A stretch of DNA of 25,321 bases, from positions 1 through 25,321 of the forward strand of contig PMTP01000118.1 in the NCBI GenBank assembly GCA_003167305.1. The letters run 5' to 3'. The DNA is from Acidobacteriaceae bacterium. Its GTDB lineage: Bacteria > Acidobacteriota > Terriglobia > Terriglobales > Acidobacteriaceae. Under the pieces are notes generated by a model. It did not search any database, was not told the DNA's origin, and was given only the letters and a program-made list of their open reading frames with translations. The position numbers and the translations under genes are program-made. This document shows positions 1 through 7,375 of this stretch, one piece after another (within the stretch, counting starts at the first letter, position 1; each line of letters begins with the position of its first letter).

Positions 1-701
1 ACCGAGGTCTCGTGCTGCTCAAACTCGCCGTGGGTGCGATGGAGGGGATGGGCGTCCGGCGAGTCTTCGTCAACACCGTTGCTCCTATCGGACTCTGCAA
101 CGGTCTCAGGCTCTTCAGCGGCCAGAATTTCTTCCTCGGCCGGCACAGCTTCCGGCGGCGCGGGCAGTACCTCGGCAATGGCTTCGAGCAGGTCGCCGAT
201 GCCCAGCCCGTGCTCGGAGCTGATGGGATAGACGTTGCGAATGCCCAACTGGCGGAAGTTCTCCGCCTCAAGCGCCATCGCCTCGCCCTCGACCTTGTTC
301 ACCGCCAGAAAAAGGGGCTTGCCGCCGCGAATCAGCATCCGTACCAGATCGTAATCCGGGCTGGCCAGCTCGGTGCGCGCGTCCACCACCAGCACTAGCG
401 CGTCGGCCTCCTCCAGCGCCACCATCGCCTGGGCATAGATCTCGGTGGGAATCAGCTCCGCGTCGTCGGGCACCATGCCGCCGGTGTCCACCAGGCGAAA
501 GTCCCGGCCCATCCACTCATACTCGCCATAAATGCGGTCGCGGGTGATGCCCGGCTCGTCGCCAACGATGGATCGGCGGCTCTTTGTGAGCCGGTTGAAG
601 AGCGTGGACTTGCCCACATTGGGGCGGCCGACAATGGCCACCAGGGGAAGCGCGCCCGCGCGCGACTTGGTTGGTACGACCGACTTATGATACTTCGACA
701 A
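1..701 (-). CDS. der: Ribosome-assembly GTPase Der (EngA), N-terminal part
   Basis: Der is a double-GTPase that helps mature the 50S ribosomal subunit. About 233 codons are visible; the gene runs off the left edge, so the second GTPase domain and the KH-like domain are missing. The first G domain is complete: G1 VAIVGRPNVGKSTLFNRL, the switch region GDEPGITRD, G3 DTGG and G4 NKVE. The visible C-terminal end is an acidic linker. I chose TTG at 701 as the start because GGAGA lies six bases upstream and the frame closes with a TGA further up. This gives a short lead of about 20 residues before the P-loop, somewhat longer than in many Der proteins. No ATG exists in frame upstream of the P-loop. 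Identification is firm; the start codon is a reasoned choice. Confidence 0.93.
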   Translation of the reverse strand, partial: MSKYHKSVVPTKSRAGALPLVAIVGRPNVGKSTLFNRLTKSRRSIVGDEPGITRDRIYGEYEWMGRDFRLVDTGGMVPDDAELIPTEIYAQAMVALEEADALVLVVDARTELASPDYDLVRMLIRGGKPLFLAVNKVEGEAMALEAENFRQLGIRNVYPISSEHGLGIGDLLEAIAEVLPAPPEAVPAEEEILAAEEPETVAESDRSNGVDEDSPDAHPLHRTHGEFEQHETS

Positions 702-837
702 AACTGATCTCCAATCGCTGTTCAGGCGGCGCAAGCGGTCTATCTCAATCCCAGATTCGCTTCACGCTACACGTATCGATAAACCGGTAACTGCGCTGGG
801 GGCTATGTAAGCAGGATGGCCCTTGAACCCATGCGAG

Positions 838-1008
838 TCATTTCTTCACAGGCTCGGCCCCCGGAGGATTCAACGGCGCGAGGGGCCGGATCGGCACAAT
901 CTTCGCCACCGGCCGCTTGCCGCGCAGAATGATTACTTCCTGCCCCGCCTCTGCCTCTTTTAGTAGCCGCGAAAGATGAGTCCGCGCCTCATAGGTGGTG
1001 TACGTCAT
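838..1008 (-). CDS. Phd/YefM-type antitoxin, apparently orphan
   Basis: A 56-residue protein, MTYTTYEARTHLSRLLKEAE..., with the Phd/YefM antitoxin pattern: an N-terminal strand, a 'THLSRLLKEAEAG' helix, then 'EVIILRGKRPVAKIVPI'. Such proteins bind operator DNA through the N-terminus and neutralise a PIN- or RelE-type toxin through a flexible C-terminus; here the tail is Pro-rich and ends in KK. GAGGTGAGA lies upstream of the ATG. The stop overlaps a new ATG (ATGA), the usual layout for a toxin gene to follow, but that frame stops after 12 codons and der begins about 135 bases further on. So no intact toxin is present. The gene is transcribed toward der. The family call is by eye and fairly secure. 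Confidence 0.8.
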   Translation of the reverse strand: MTYTTYEARTHLSRLLKEAEAGQEVIILRGKRPVAKIVPIRPLAPLNPPGAEPVKK

Positions 1009-1102
1009 AACTTAGTATCTCACCTCGGTCAAGTGCAGTAACGCTTCAACTTCACCATGAACGTCTTCTCATCTTTCCGGCAGAATCCCGGCGCTGAAAT
1101 TG

Positions 1103-1123
1103 TCCTCCTGCACCGCAGGAGGA
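1103..1123 (+). promoter_or_regulatory. Hairpin enclosing the Shine-Dalgarno of the next small ORF
   Basis: TCCTCCTGC (1103-1111) pairs perfectly with GCAGGAGGA (1115-1123) around an ACC loop. The right arm contains the AGGAGG ribosome binding site of the ATG at 1128, so the folded RNA would hide it. No T-run follows, so it is not a standard intrinsic terminator. The pairing is directly visible; a regulatory role is inference. Confidence 0.55.
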
Positions 1124-1127
1124 AACG

Positions 1128-1220
1128 ATGCACATCCACGGGAACTCCATGGCCGTCAACGCGGCCAACTTTTACGCCGTCGCACAATCCAAGCTAATAC
1201 GCCAGTGCTGCCAACCGTAG
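1128..1220 (+). CDS. Small ORF of 30 codons, possible truncated gene
   Basis: ATG at 1128 follows a perfect AGGAGG with good spacing. The peptide begins MHIHGNSMAVNAANFYAVAQ and stops at TAG 1220. The Shine-Dalgarno is much better than those of most genes in this window, which argues that the start is or was used. The start resembles, from memory only, N-termini of short acidobacterial proteins of 80-100 residues, so this may be the surviving front end of such a gene. It lies 40 bases before dinG in the same direction and could act as a leader peptide. No function can be assigned. Confidence 0.4.
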   Translation: MHIHGNSMAVNAANFYAVAQSKLIRQCCQP

Positions 1221-1260
1221 CGAGCGCGCATCACTATGATGGGAAGAGCGCCCGCTCCCG

Positions 1261-3276
1261 ATGCCGCCCACAGACAGCCCAACCCGCGCCCTACCCACGC
1301 TGCACGAGTTCTTCGCGCCCGGCGGCATCCTGGCGCGCTCGTCGCTGCCCTATGAGTACCGTCCGGGCCAACTGGAGATGGCCAAAGCCGTCGAGCGCGC
1401 CCTCGCCGAACGCCGCCATCTGATCGTCGAGGCCGGCACCGGCACCGGCAAGACGCTGGCTTACCTGCTGCCCGCCTTGCGCACCGGCCAGCGCATCATC
1501 ATCTCCACCGGCACCAAGGCTCTGCAGGATCAGCTCTACTTTCGCGATGTGCCCTTCCTGGAAACGCTGGTTGGCGAGCTGCGCGTCTGCTATATGAAAG
1601 GCCGCGCCAACTATCTCTGCCGCCACAAGCTCACGGCGCTGCGCAACCAGCCAATTTTGTCAGGATTAGAAGAGATCGACCAATATCGCCAGATCTCCGA
1701 GTGGGAGCAGACTACCGAATCCGGCGACCGCGCGGAGTTATCCGGGCTGCCCGAGTCGAGCGCCTTGTGGCAAAAGCTCGACGCGAGGACCGAGGCCTGC
1801 CTGGGGTCAACTTGTCCGGATTACCGCCGTTGCTTCATTACCGAGATGCGGCGCAAGGCGCTTGAGTCGGACATCATCATCGTCAATCATCATTTGTTTT
1901 TTGCCGACCTGGCCGTCAAGCGCGAGGCCGCGGGTGCGCCCGACGCCGGCATTTTGCCCGAGGCTGCGGCGGTGGTCTTCGACGAGGCGCATGAGTTAGA
2001 GGATGTCGCTTCGAGTTACTTTGGGCTTTCGGTCAGCAACATTCGCTTTGAGGAGCTGGCGCGCGATACCGACGTTCTGCTGCGCGGCAAGGAAGGCGCG
2101 GAAAGCCTGCCCGCGCTCACTCAGCAGCTCCGCGACCGCGCGCGGATGTTCTTTGCCGGACTGCCGATGAGCGGCGACGGACGGCAGCCTTTCGCCGGGC
2201 GGGAGGAGTTTCTGGAAACGGAGGGCGACTTATATCTTGCCGTGCGCACCACGCTGCAGCGTCTGGAAGCGGAGCTGGATGGAATGAAAGCCGTGGACGA
2301 AGCGCCGGGGCTCAGGAAGCGCGTCGCCCGCCTGCGCTCCGAGCTTGAATTCCTGCTCGAATCCAGCGCCAATAATATGGTTTTTTGGATGGAGCGGCGC
2401 ATCTCCGCCGGGGGTTCTTCGGAAAGGTCCGCCGCACGCAGTGCATTCCGCGCGCAATCGCGGACGACTTTCCTGCAGGCCACGCCCATCGACGTTTCTG
2501 AGCTGCTTTTTGAGTTAGTCTTCGACCAGATTCCCACCGTTGTGCTGACCTCGGCCACGCTCACTGTGCAGGGCGGCTTTGAGCACATCCGCAAGCGGCT
2601 CGGGTTGAGCGAGGCGCGCGAGTTAGTCGTGCCGTCTCATTTCAAGTACGGCGAACAGGCGCTGCTCTATCTGCCGCCGGAGATGCCCGACCCGCGCGAC
2701 GCTGGCTTTCCCGAAGCCGCTGCGCGCTGCATTCAGCGCGTGCTGGAAATTACCCAAGGCCGCGCCTTTTGCCTCTTCACAAGTTATGCGCAGATGCGCG
2801 ACTTATACGAGCGCTTGCTGCCGGTGCTGGACTTTCCCATCCTACTGCACGGCAGCGCTCCGCGCAAAGCTCTCCTGGAGCAATTTCGCGCGACGCCCAA
2901 CGCTGTTCTCTTCGGCACGTCGAGCTTCTGGCAGGGCGTGGATGTGCAGGGCGAGGCGTTGAGTTGCGTCATCATCGACCGGCTGCCCTTCGCCGTGCCC
3001 AGCGACCCGGTCGTCTCGGCGCGCATGAAGGCCATCGAAGAGAACGGCGGCAAACCCTTTTTCGACTATCAAGTCCCTACCGCAGTGCTCACTCTCAAGC
3101 AAGGCTTCGGCCGCCTGATCCGCTCGCTCGAAGACCGCGGCGTGTTGGTCCTGCTCGACCCTCGCGTGCGCACCAAACGCTACGGTCAAACCTTCCTCGC
3201 CAGCCTGCCGCCGTATCGCATGACAGCGACGATTACCGATGTAGAAGAGTTCTTTGATGACGAACACCGATCATGA
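1261..3276 (+). CDS. dinG: ATP-dependent DNA helicase, DinG/XPD family
   Basis: A superfamily 2, 5'-to-3' helicase of the iron-sulfur XPD/DinG group, acting on damaged or R-loop-containing DNA. Visible parts in the 671 residues: Walker A GTGTGKT at 59-65, motif Ia 'ISTGTKALQDQ' at 81-91, four candidate Fe-S cysteines C120, C180, C185 and C191, 'IVNHHLFFADL' at 207-217, and the DEAH box at 241-244. The C-terminal half has 'TSSFWQGVDVQGEALSCVII' and motif VI 'QGFGRLIRS'. There is no exonuclease domain, so it is the short form like Escherichia coli DinG or YoaA. The ATG at 1261 has only a weak GGGAAGAG upstream. A 7-bp inverted repeat (3276-3282 with 3291-3297) follows the stop but has no T-run. 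Confidence 0.93.
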   Translation: MPPTDSPTRALPTLHEFFAPGGILARSSLPYEYRPGQLEMAKAVERALAERRHLIVEAGTGTGKTLAYLLPALRTGQRIIISTGTKALQDQLYFRDVPFLETLVGELRVCYMKGRANYLCRHKLTALRNQPILSGLEEIDQYRQISEWEQTTESGDRAELSGLPESSALWQKLDARTEACLGSTCPDYRRCFITEMRRKALESDIIIVNHHLFFADLAVKREAAGAPDAGILPEAAAVVFDEAHELEDVASSYFGLSVSNIRFEELARDTDVLLRGKEGAESLPALTQQLRDRARMFFAGLPMSGDGRQPFAGREEFLETEGDLYLAVRTTLQRLEAELDGMKAVDEAPGLRKRVARLRSELEFLLESSANNMVFWMERRISAGGSSERSAARSAFRAQSRTTFLQATPIDVSELLFELVFDQIPTVVLTSATLTVQGGFEHIRKRLGLSEARELVVPSHFKYGEQALLYLPPEMPDPRDAGFPEAAARCIQRVLEITQGRAFCLFTSYAQMRDLYERLLPVLDFPILLHGSAPRKALLEQFRATPNAVLFGTSSFWQGVDVQGEALSCVIIDRLPFAVPSDPVVSARMKAIEENGGKPFFDYQVPTAVLTLKQGFGRLIRSLEDRGVLVLLDPRVRTKRYGQTFLASLPPYRMTATITDVEEFFDDEHRS

Positions 3277-3368
3277 TAAGGATATGATGCTCCTTATGAA
3301 CAAAACAGGTTGAGATTTGGGTCTTCTCTATCCTCTCGCCAAGACCCGCGAGAACTGGTTAACAATTT

Positions 3369-3407
3369 AGCAAGTTAGCCACCGCTTCGCGGTGATAGCA
3401 AGTTAGC
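3369..3407. repeat. Direct repeat flanking a small hairpin
   Basis: AGCAAGTTAGC occurs at 3369-3379 and again at 3397-3407. Between them CACCGC (3380-3385) pairs with GCGGTG (3389-3394). The whole unit sits in the 219-base spacer between dinG and the next gene, where I see no convincing ORF. It looks like a dispersed intergenic element; only one unit is present in this window. Confidence 0.5.
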
Positions 3408-3495
3408 GGGATTCCTTGCTGGCGTAACACGCAAACGCGAACCGGCTACTCTAGAATCGCAGCAGGCGCTGTTATTATTGTCGCTGAAGAGAATT

Positions 3496-3741
3496 ATGTC
3501 GCGCAATTTCTACATTCTGGCTGGCACGCTGCTCTCATTCGCGCTAACCTTGGCGGTGCTGTCGCTGGCGCCTTCGAGCCTTCAGTCGAGGCTGCCGGTC
3601 AGCGGGTCGTTGGGCCGGACGGGGGCGCTGCTCCTGCTGCTGGCGAGCCTGGGAGCGGCGCTGATCGGCGTGCTGAGCCACCTCTTCGAGCAGGTGGAAC
3701 GGCGCAGTGAAGAGGAGCGGCGGCGCAAGCGGCGCGGCTAA
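3496..3741 (+). CDS. Small two-TM membrane protein, unknown function
   Basis: An 81-residue protein starting MSRNFYILAGTLLS. There are two hydrophobic segments, about 6-26 and 43-63, and a highly charged C-terminus (EQVERRSEEERRRKRRG) that would lie in the cytoplasm. I start at ATG 3496, preceded by AAGAGA. A TTG at 3478 in the same frame would add six residues. Gene-like composition and an absence of overlap with other coding frames support it, but I do not recognise the family. It stands alone between dinG and queD with clear spacers on both sides. Confidence 0.6.
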   Translation: MSRNFYILAGTLLSFALTLAVLSLAPSSLQSRLPVSGSLGRTGALLLLLASLGAALIGVLSHLFEQVERRSEEERRRKRRG

Positions 3742-3787
3742 CCTGTATGCTCTATCGCTTTTGATTCGCGAGGCCAAATGAGGATCG

Positions 3788-3823
3788 TGGTTTCCCAGGT
3801 CCCAGAATCCGGACCTGGGGCAC
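3788..3823. repeat. REP-like palindromic element
   Basis: CCCAGGTCC (3794-3802) pairs with GGACCTGGG (3811-3819), a perfect 9-bp stem with an 8-base loop. The flanks are TGGTTTCCCA on the left and TGGGGCAC on the right. The same flanks enclose a different stem inside ispE (13627-13671). This marks a dispersed repeat family in which the frame is constant and the stem sequence varies. Similar elements are, from memory, frequent between genes in Acidobacteriaceae. Confidence 0.6.
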
Positions 3824-3897
3824 CCATCATTGGGCAGCACCCGGCAGACTAGAATAGAAGACGGGGCGCATCCCCGCAGAGAATCGAGCAGACGGCC

Positions 3898-4275
3898 ATG
3901 TATGAAGTTACCGTGGAGGCAGGTTTCTCCTCCGGACACTACCTCCGCAACTACAAGGGCAAGTGCGAGAACCCGCACGGGCATAACTACAAGATCCGCG
4001 TCACGCTGGCCGGGACCGAACTGGACCCTGCCGGCCTGCTGCTGGACTTCAAGCTGCTCAAGCAGGTGCTGCGCCCGGTCATCGAGCGCATCGATCACCG
4101 TATGCTCAACGATCTGGAGCCGTTCATCGAGTTGAACCCCTCGGCCGAGAACATCGCCAAGTACTTCTACGACCAGACCAATGAGCAGCTCGCCGCGATG
4201 ACCGAAGGCCGCGTGCGCGTGAAGAACGCGACGATCTGGGAGACGGATACGACTACGGCTACTTACTACGAGTAG
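3898..4275 (+). CDS. queD: 6-carboxytetrahydropterin synthase QueD
   Basis: QueD converts dihydroneopterin triphosphate to 6-carboxy-5,6,7,8-tetrahydropterin, the second step toward the queuosine precursor preQ0. The 125-residue length fits the family. Zinc ligands are H14, H27 and H29 ('GHYL' and 'PHGHNY'), the catalytic cysteine is C23 in KCENPHGH, the Asp-His pair is D66-H67 in 'DHRMLND', and the substrate glutamate is E115 in 'IWETDT'. The Cys with three residues before HGH favours QueD over the eukaryote-type pterin synthase. No other queuosine genes are near. The upstream spacer holds a REP-like element, and TAGAAT at 3850 could be a -10 box. The Shine-Dalgarno is weak. Confidence 0.92.
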   Translation: MYEVTVEAGFSSGHYLRNYKGKCENPHGHNYKIRVTLAGTELDPAGLLLDFKLLKQVLRPVIERIDHRMLNDLEPFIELNPSAENIAKYFYDQTNEQLAAMTEGRVRVKNATIWETDTTTATYYE

Positions 4276-4312
4276 CGCGTTCGCCGGACAGTATGTATAC
4301 CGAGAATCGCTC

Positions 4313-4963
4313 TCAGTTCATTTGGCTGGACTTCGACTTGAGGTACTTGTCGAAGGGAATCTCAAAGTCAAAAAGATCGTTGCCGTCGGCGTCGCGCAGC
4401 TTGCGCAGGTGCAGGCTGGCGCCCTGGAGCGGGTGGTCGATGTCGGTGACGTCGTAGAAGAGGAAGCCGGCGCGCGTGGTGTGCGGTTCAACCATCAGCG
4501 AGCTGAACTCGTAGGTGTTGAAGTCCTGCTCAATCTCCTTATTGCCGGCCTTGGGCTTAAGCTTGATGCCGGGGATTCCGCCGGGCAAGGGAATCTTGCC
4601 GCCCTCGCGCTCCTTGCGGGTCATCAGCCGCTCCACGTCCTCCGGCTCGGCGGCCTGAATCCGGTCGCCGGCGGCGGTGTAGAAGATGATCCGCGCCTCG
4701 CTCAGGCTGATGGGCCGGCTGCCGTTGTTGGTGACGATGAGGCGAATGGGCATCACGCCGTGACCGAGATAATCGATGCGAAAGAGGCTTGCCTTCTCGA
4801 GCGTGTCGTAGGGTTCGGCGGCGATGGAGACCTTCTCGTCCGCGTGCGTCTCGACCGCGGCAAAGGCCGTGGCCGGCTGCACGGGAGGCGGAGTGTGGTC
4901 GCTGGCCACAGCCGGCAGCGCCAGCCAAAGCAGGATCGGCAGAATGGTTCGCAAAGTTTTCAT
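4313..4963 (-). CDS. Secreted protein of unknown function
   Basis: A 216-residue protein with a clear Sec signal peptide, MKTLRTILPILLWLALPAVA, and likely cleavage after AVA. I start at ATG 4963 because it puts the lysine/arginine region at the very N-terminus; an in-frame ATG at 4981 would add six residues. The mature part is predicted globular with beta-type segments such as 'IRLIVTNNGSRPISLSEARIIFYTAAGDRI' split by a lysine-rich loop. It also has 'TTRAGFLFYDVTD' near the end. That pattern resembles an immunoglobulin-like or late-embryogenesis-type fold, but I do not recognise a named family. It has no membrane anchor or lipobox. It is divergent from kdtA across a 55-base spacer, so the two may share a promoter region. 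Confidence 0.8.
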   Translation of the reverse strand: MKTLRTILPILLWLALPAVASDHTPPPVQPATAFAAVETHADEKVSIAAEPYDTLEKASLFRIDYLGHGVMPIRLIVTNNGSRPISLSEARIIFYTAAGDRIQAAEPEDVERLMTRKEREGGKIPLPGGIPGIKLKPKAGNKEIEQDFNTYEFSSLMVEPHTTRAGFLFYDVTDIDHPLQGASLHLRKLRDADGNDLFDFEIPFDKYLKSKSSQMN

Positions 4964-5018
4964 CGTGCTCGACTGTATCATCTGAGGTTAGACACGGAAA
5001 CAGGAAATTCCGCACCGC

Positions 5019-6335
5019 ATGATTCTGTTTTTTTACAATCTGGCCTTGCTGGCGGCGCTGGTGGTGGGCGCGCCATGGTGGCTATTCCGCATCGCCGCCA
5101 CGCAAAAGTACCGCGAGGGGCTGCGGGAGCGGCTGGGCATGATCCGCCCGGAGCTGATCCGTCTGAGCCGTGAACGCCCGGTCATTTGGGTCCATGCCGT
5201 CTCCGTCGGCGAAGTGCTGGCCATCAGCCGCCTAGTCAAGACGCTGGACGCCGCGCTGCCTGGGTACTTCATTGTTATCTCCACCACCACCCGCACCGGC
5301 CAGGCGCTGGCCCGCGAGCGCTTCGGAGCGGAGCGCGTTTTCTATTGCCCGCTGGACCTGCCCTGGGCAGTGCGCACTTACTTGAAGGCCCTCCAGCCGC
5401 GGCTCTTGGTGCTCGCCGAGACTGAGTTCTGGCCGAATCTGCTCAGCACCTGCTACCGGCGCGGAATCCCCGTGGCCGTGGTGAATGCCCGCGTCTCCGA
5501 CCGCTCCTGGCCGCGCTACCGGCGGCTGCGCCGGCACTGGCGGCCTTTCTTGAGCCGGCTCAGCTGCGTGCTGGCGCAGAGCGAGACCGACGCCGAGCGG
5601 CTCAAGGCCATCGGTTGCCTGCCGCAGCGGGTCACCGTCTCCGGAAATCTGAAGTTCGATGTGCGCATCGCGGAGGAGGCCGAAGCAACGCTCCAGTTGA
5701 AGGCGCTGGCTCAGGGGCTACGATTCGTCGTCGCGGGCAGCACCCTGGAGGGCGAAGAGGCCGCGCTGCTCGAAGCGTGGCCGCGGCTGCTCGAAGCCGA
5801 TCCGCAACTGGCGATGGTCCTCGCGCCGCGCCATCCGGAGCGCTTTGGCGCGGTGGCCGCGCTGCTGGACAAGTCGGGCGTCGCGTGGGTGCGGCGTTCC
5901 GATTGGCGGGCTCAGATGGAGGAAATAATCCAGCCCCTGAAGCCCGGAACCATCGTCCTGCTGGACACTATCGGCGAATTGGCTTCGGTCTACTCGCTGG
6001 CCTCCGTCGCTTTCGTCGGCGGCAGCCTGATCCCCGCCGGGGGACACAATCCGCTGGAGCCGGCGCAGTTCGGGGTTCCTATCGTGATGGGTCCGCACTA
6101 CGTCAACTTCCGCGCTATTACCGAGGATTTGTTGGCCCATCAGGCGGTGCGCATCGCCGCCAGGGAGGAGCTGGCCGCGGTCTTGATCGAGCTGCTCCAG
6201 GAGCCGAGCGTTGCCCAGGCGATGGGGAGCCGGGCCAGGCAAGTCTTCTCCAGCCAGGCGGGAGCCACCGGCCGCTGTGTCGAGGCGCTGAAGGAGTTGC
6301 TTGCAGCGCAGGCAGGAATGGAGCCGCCCGCATGA
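5019..6335 (+). CDS. kdtA: 3-deoxy-D-manno-octulosonic acid (Kdo) transferase
   Basis: KdtA (WaaA) adds Kdo from CMP-Kdo to the lipid A precursor at the inner face of the cytoplasmic membrane. The 438-residue length is typical. Seen in order: an N-terminal membrane anchor (residues 1-24), 'YREGLRERLG' at 31-40, 'WVHAVSVGE' at 57-65, 'LAETEFWPN' at 132-140, 'NARVSDRS' at 156-163, 'GNLKFD' at 209-214 and the glycosyltransferase C-terminal motif 'GGSLIPAGGHNPLEPAQFG' at 334-352. The stop overlaps the lpxK start (ATGA), so the two are translationally coupled in one lipid A operon. The start ATG at 5019 has only a weak purine stretch upstream. How many Kdo residues it adds cannot be told from the sequence. 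Confidence 0.95.
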   Translation: MILFFYNLALLAALVVGAPWWLFRIAATQKYREGLRERLGMIRPELIRLSRERPVIWVHAVSVGEVLAISRLVKTLDAALPGYFIVISTTTRTGQALARERFGAERVFYCPLDLPWAVRTYLKALQPRLLVLAETEFWPNLLSTCYRRGIPVAVVNARVSDRSWPRYRRLRRHWRPFLSRLSCVLAQSETDAERLKAIGCLPQRVTVSGNLKFDVRIAEEAEATLQLKALAQGLRFVVAGSTLEGEEAALLEAWPRLLEADPQLAMVLAPRHPERFGAVAALLDKSGVAWVRRSDWRAQMEEIIQPLKPGTIVLLDTIGELASVYSLASVAFVGGSLIPAGGHNPLEPAQFGVPIVMGPHYVNFRAITEDLLAHQAVRIAAREELAAVLIELLQEPSVAQAMGSRARQVFSSQAGATGRCVEALKELLAAQAGMEPPA

Positions 6336-7333
6336 ACCAGCCCTCCTCCGCGCGCCGTTTGCTACTGCCGCTGGTTCCGCTCTACCGGCTGGCGCTCGCC
6401 TCTCGTGAATTGCGGCTTCTCTTGGAGCCGGCGCGGCGGCTGCGCTTTCCGGTGGTCAGCATCGGCAATCTCTCCACCGGCGGCGCGGGCAAGACGCCTC
6501 TCGCCATCGCGCTGGCCCCGGCGCTCAGCGCGCGCGGCCTGCGCGTGGATGTGCTCAGCCGAGGCTACGGCCGCCAGAGCAAACTGGCCGCTCGCGTCCT
6601 CCCCGGCGGAAGCGCCGAAGACTTCGGCGACGAGCCTCTGCTGATCGCCCGCGAGACGGGCGTGCCGGTTTATGTGGCTCTCCGGCGCTACGACGCAGGC
6701 GCGCTGGCCGAGGCGGAGGCGCTGGCGGGTGGAGGGCAGGGCGTTCACCTGCTCGACGACGGCTTCCAGCACCGCCAGTTGGCTCGCGACGTGGACATAT
6801 TACTGCTCAATCAGAGGGATTGGCAGGACTGGCTGCTGCCGGCTGGCAATCTGCGCGAGCCGCTGGAGGCCATCCGCCGCGCCAGCGTCATCGCCATTCC
6901 CGCCAACGAGCCGGAGTTGGAGGCTGCCTTGCATGTATGGGGCTGGACCGGGCCGGTCTGGCGGCTGCATCGCACCGTGGAGATCCCCGCCGCCAGCGGC
7001 CCGGTCGCCGCGTTTTGCGGCATCGCCCGCCCGGAGCAGTTCTTTGCAGGCCTGGAAGACGCCGGCCTCAAAGTCGCGCTCAAGCTCGCCTTTCCCGACC
7101 ACTTCACCTACACCCGGCACGTTATGGAAGAACTGATCGCCGACGCCCGCGAGAAAGATGTTACGGCGATTGTCACCACCGAAAAAGACCTCATCCGGCT
7201 GGGAAATCTTGTTTCGTTCTTCCCTAAATCCACGCCGCTGGTCACCGCCCTCCTGCGCATCAAAATCGAGAACCAGGCCAAGGCCATCGATTGGCTGGTG
7301 GACCGGGTGAGGCAGGGTTCAACGGCAGAATAA
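6332..7333 (+). CDS. lpxK: Tetraacyldisaccharide 4'-kinase LpxK
   Basis: LpxK phosphorylates the 4' position of the tetraacyldisaccharide-1-phosphate to make lipid IVA at the membrane. The 333 residues show a Walker A 'STGGAGKT' at 48-55 with 'IGNLSTGG', 'SRGYGR' at 76-81, 'GDEPLLIA' at 99-106 and the Walker B-like 'DDGFQH' at 142-147. Further on come 'FCGIARPEQFF', 'PDHFTYT' and 'TTEKDLIRL', all family hallmarks. The ATG at 6332 overlaps the kdtA stop by four bases; the open frame extends upstream inside kdtA but that part is only a shadow. In vivo KdtA uses the LpxK product, so the pair makes biochemical sense. Confidence 0.95.
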   Translation: MNQPSSARRLLLPLVPLYRLALASRELRLLLEPARRLRFPVVSIGNLSTGGAGKTPLAIALAPALSARGLRVDVLSRGYGRQSKLAARVLPGGSAEDFGDEPLLIARETGVPVYVALRRYDAGALAEAEALAGGGQGVHLLDDGFQHRQLARDVDILLLNQRDWQDWLLPAGNLREPLEAIRRASVIAIPANEPELEAALHVWGWTGPVWRLHRTVEIPAASGPVAAFCGIARPEQFFAGLEDAGLKVALKLAFPDHFTYTRHVMEELIADAREKDVTAIVTTEKDLIRLGNLVSFFPKSTPLVTALLRIKIENQAKAIDWLVDRVRQGSTAE

Positions 7334-7375
7334 CTTCCGTCCGGGTGTGAGAAAGTGGGAGAATAATTTACAGCT

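Noticed and set aside
720..840. Remnant of a PIN-type toxin after the Phd-like gene
   Set aside because: The 12-codon peptide has a faint ILL pattern like the start of VapC, but nothing else in the 120 bases supports a toxin.
3276..3297. Intrinsic terminator of dinG
   Set aside because: The 7-bp inverted repeat ATAAGGA/TCCTTAT is AT-rich, has an 8-base loop and no T-run.
3742..3897. preQ1 riboswitch in front of queD
   Set aside because: The hairpin there has the repeat edges shared with the ispE insert and no pseudoknot A-rich tail typical of preQ1 riboswitches.
5615..6331. Upstream extension of the lpxK frame inside kdtA
   Set aside because: This stretch is an alternate frame of kdtA with no LpxK homology; LpxK starts at the ATGA overlap.
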